From assembly GCF_040530035.1 (NCBI RefSeq), contig NZ_JBEWCD010000002.1:2091793-2155792 (forward strand): 64,000 nucleotides of DNA. Reading direction: 5' to 3'. Source of the DNA: Roseibium sp. HPY-6 (GTDB taxonomy: Bacteria; Pseudomonadota; Alphaproteobacteria; Rhizobiales; Stappiaceae). The notes under the pieces were generated by a model. The model ran no database searches. It was not told the origin of the DNA and saw only the letters and a list, made by a program, of their open reading frames with translations. Shown one piece after another: positions 62,484 through 64,000 of the stretch; position 1 is the stretch's first letter; every line of letters starts with the position of its first letter. The position numbers were made by a program, and so were the translations under genes.

Positions 62484-63998
62484 TCATCTGCCGGCCGCAT
62501 AGGCCTGCATCAGGCGCGGTGTTGCACCGGCCCGCAACAAGCCGTGCGCGTCACGTGCTGCCACCGTCAGCCTGCCGATCGTCCATTCATCGGCAACTTC
62601 AACCGAATGCCCTTGGCTTCTCAGGCTGGAGAGCGTGTCTGCGCCAAAGCTTTCTTCCGCCATGATATGCCCCGGCTGGCGCTGACGCGGATGGAAGGAC
62701 GCCGGAAAATGCGTGGTGTGAAAGAGCGGCATATCGAGGGCAGCCTGCAGATTGCGTTCGTGATGTGCCAGGCGCAGGAACAGGGCAAGCTGCCACTGAT
62801 CCTGCTGGTCGCCGCCGGGGGTGCCGAATGCGAGGGCTGTCCCGTCATCGTGAAACGCTATGCTCGGCGTGAGTGTAGTGCGCGGACGTTTCCCGGGTGC
62901 CAGGGAGCCCGGAAGGCCGTCTTCAAGCCAGTACATCTGGGCGCGGGAATTGAGCGCGAACCCAAGTCCGGGAATAACCGGAGACGATTGCAGCCATCCG
63001 CCTGACGGTGTCGCGGACACGATATTGCCCCAGCGGTCTATGACATCGATGTGGACGGTATCGCCGCGTTTTTCCGACAAATGCGCCATCGTTGGTTCAT
63101 AGACGCCGGTTTCAGAAATACCCGCGCTTTCGATGACTTTCATCGTGCGTTCGACCTGATCTTCAAAACCGGGAATGACACCCGGCCGCAGATCGGTGGA
63201 CGCCTGCTCGCAAATGAGCGATCTGCGCTCCGCGTTGTAAGCTTCTGACAGGAGGACATTCAGCGGGACATCGCAGAAATTGGGATCGCCGTAATAGGCC
63301 TCCCGATCCGCATAGGCGAGTTTCATCGCCTCCGTGACAAGATGCACGAATTGTGGACCGGTGGGCTCGAGCGACGCGAGATCGAACCCGCGCAGAAGGG
63401 ACAACGACTGCAAAAGAACAGGGCCCTGGCCCCAGGGGCCGGTCTTCAGAACCGTCCAGCCGTTATAAGCAGCGCTGACCGGGTCTTCATACGTAGCGGC
63501 ATAGCCGGCAAGATCGTCAGCGCTCAGAACGGCTTTGTGGCGAGCGCCGGAACCATCCATCACTTCGGCCGTTTGCAGATAGTCGCCGATGGCTTCTGCG
63601 ATAAATCCGCGATAGAAGCAGTCACGGGCCGCATCGATCTGCTTCTCGCGCCCGGTTGCAGCTTCGGCCTCTTTCAAAATCCTCGACCATGTTTCGGCCA
63701 GCACCGGGTTCGTGAAATTCGACTCAGGGGCTGGAACGCTGCCGCCGGGAACCCAGGTTTGGTAGGATGTCGGCCATTCGCTCTCAAAGAAGTCTTTCAG
63801 GCCCGCGATCGTCGCACTGACACGCGGCAGAAGCGGGTGCCCTTGGCTGGCATAGTGAATTGCCGGCTCAAGAACGGTTCTGAGCGGTAGGACGCCATGG
63901 TCCCGCAGAAGCAGCATCCATCCGTCAAAGGCTCCCGGGATGACGGTCGCAAGCAAGCCGTTCCCGGGAATAAGGTCGATGTTTTCGGACTTGTAGTG
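62484..63998 (-). CDS. Gamma-glutamyltransferase-family protein, N-terminus outside window
   Basis: The visible 504 residues remain in frame to the window edge, so the true start lies beyond 64000. The segment has GGT-family features: a large-subunit helical region, then the autoprocessing/catalytic Thr in GDTVHIDVIDRWGNIVSATPS, and PSIAFHDDGTALAFGTPGGDQQ near the C-terminus. GGTs are Ntn hydrolases that transfer or hydrolyse gamma-glutamyl groups; many bacterial paralogues have other acyl substrates. Cotranscription with DUF1028 is likely. Confidence 0.88.
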   Translation of the reverse strand, partial: HYKSENIDLIPGNGLLATVIPGAFDGWMLLLRDHGVLPLRTVLEPAIHYASQGHPLLPRVSATIAGLKDFFESEWPTSYQTWVPGGSVPAPESNFTNPVLAETWSRILKEAEAATGREKQIDAARDCFYRGFIAEAIGDYLQTAEVMDGSGARHKAVLSADDLAGYAATYEDPVSAAYNGWTVLKTGPWGQGPVLLQSLSLLRGFDLASLEPTGPQFVHLVTEAMKLAYADREAYYGDPNFCDVPLNVLLSEAYNAERRSLICEQASTDLRPGVIPGFEDQVERTMKVIESAGISETGVYEPTMAHLSEKRGDTVHIDVIDRWGNIVSATPSGGWLQSSPVIPGLGFALNSRAQMYWLEDGLPGSLAPGKRPRTTLTPSIAFHDDGTALAFGTPGGDQQDQWQLALFLRLAHHERNLQAALDMPLFHTTHFPASFHPRQRQPGHIMAEESFGADTLSSLRSQGHSVEVADEWTIGRLTVAARDAHGLLRAGATPRLMQAYAAGR

Positions 63999-64000
63999 AC

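Overview
The window reads as a chromosomal segment of a metabolically versatile alphaproteobacterium. The high-GC codon use, the density of solute-binding-protein transporters (ABC and tripartite tricarboxylate transporter types), the sugar-acid operons and a giant RTX-type secreted repeat protein suggest a marine Rhodobacterales/Hyphomicrobiales member of the Roseibium/Labrenzia kind. That placement is inferred from gene content, not from a marker gene. No rRNA, tRNA or CRISPR array was seen.

Layout. 1-3674: the 3' part of a giant calcium-binding RTX protein with ~212-residue tandem repeats. 4031-13491 (minus strand): a catabolic operon, read from the right as sulfatase, acetoacetyl-CoA synthetase-like ligase, thiolase-like protein, DUF35 Zn-ribbon protein, MaoC hydratase, class II aldolase, PfkB kinase, SDR and flavin monooxygenase. 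It diverges from an SsuABC/TauABC-type importer plus a HutC-type GntR regulator (13710-17160); the shared intergenic region carries two identical palindromes. 17863-26470: a TctCBA transporter, an enolase-superfamily sugar-acid dehydratase, a DapA-family lyase/dehydratase, an FCD-GntR regulator, a PdxA-like dehydrogenase and an alpha-ketoglutarate semialdehyde dehydrogenase. Together they fit a sugar-acid route to 2-oxoglutarate. 26843-27502: a small membrane-anchored GT51-like protein in which both catalytic glutamates are glutamine.

28233-35441 is a visibly more AT-rich accessory island flanked by long gene-poor stretches. It holds a RipA-like membrane protein and, divergently, a tight four-gene operon: a TIR-domain protein, a membrane-anchored nSTAND1 NTPase, a 78-residue secretory-type RiPP precursor ending in six consecutive W-x-N triplets, and a GrrM-like radical SAM/SPASM maturase. 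The W-x-N array is what a three-residue cyclophane ('triceptide') substrate looks like. Its physical coupling to TIR and STAND immune-type proteins is the most interesting feature of the window.

36258-46461: a LacI-controlled operon with an RbsABC-type importer, an SMP-30 lactonase and a complete tetronate (threonate/erythronate) set: LtnD-like dehydrogenase, OtnK, OtnC and OtnI. 46778-50425: an unlinked housekeeping/stress patch (Nei/Fpg glycosylase, SOUL heme protein, FAD-only photolyase-like protein, DUF1499 protein). 50590-61563: a second LacI regulon with two matching operators. It contains an APH-fold kinase, a divergent enolase paralogue, an FAH-family hydrolase, a KDF-dehydrogenase-like SDR, a CUT1 sugar ABC transporter and two more SDRs. 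61715-64000 (minus strand): a DUF1028 protein and the body of a gamma-glutamyltransferase that runs off the window edge.
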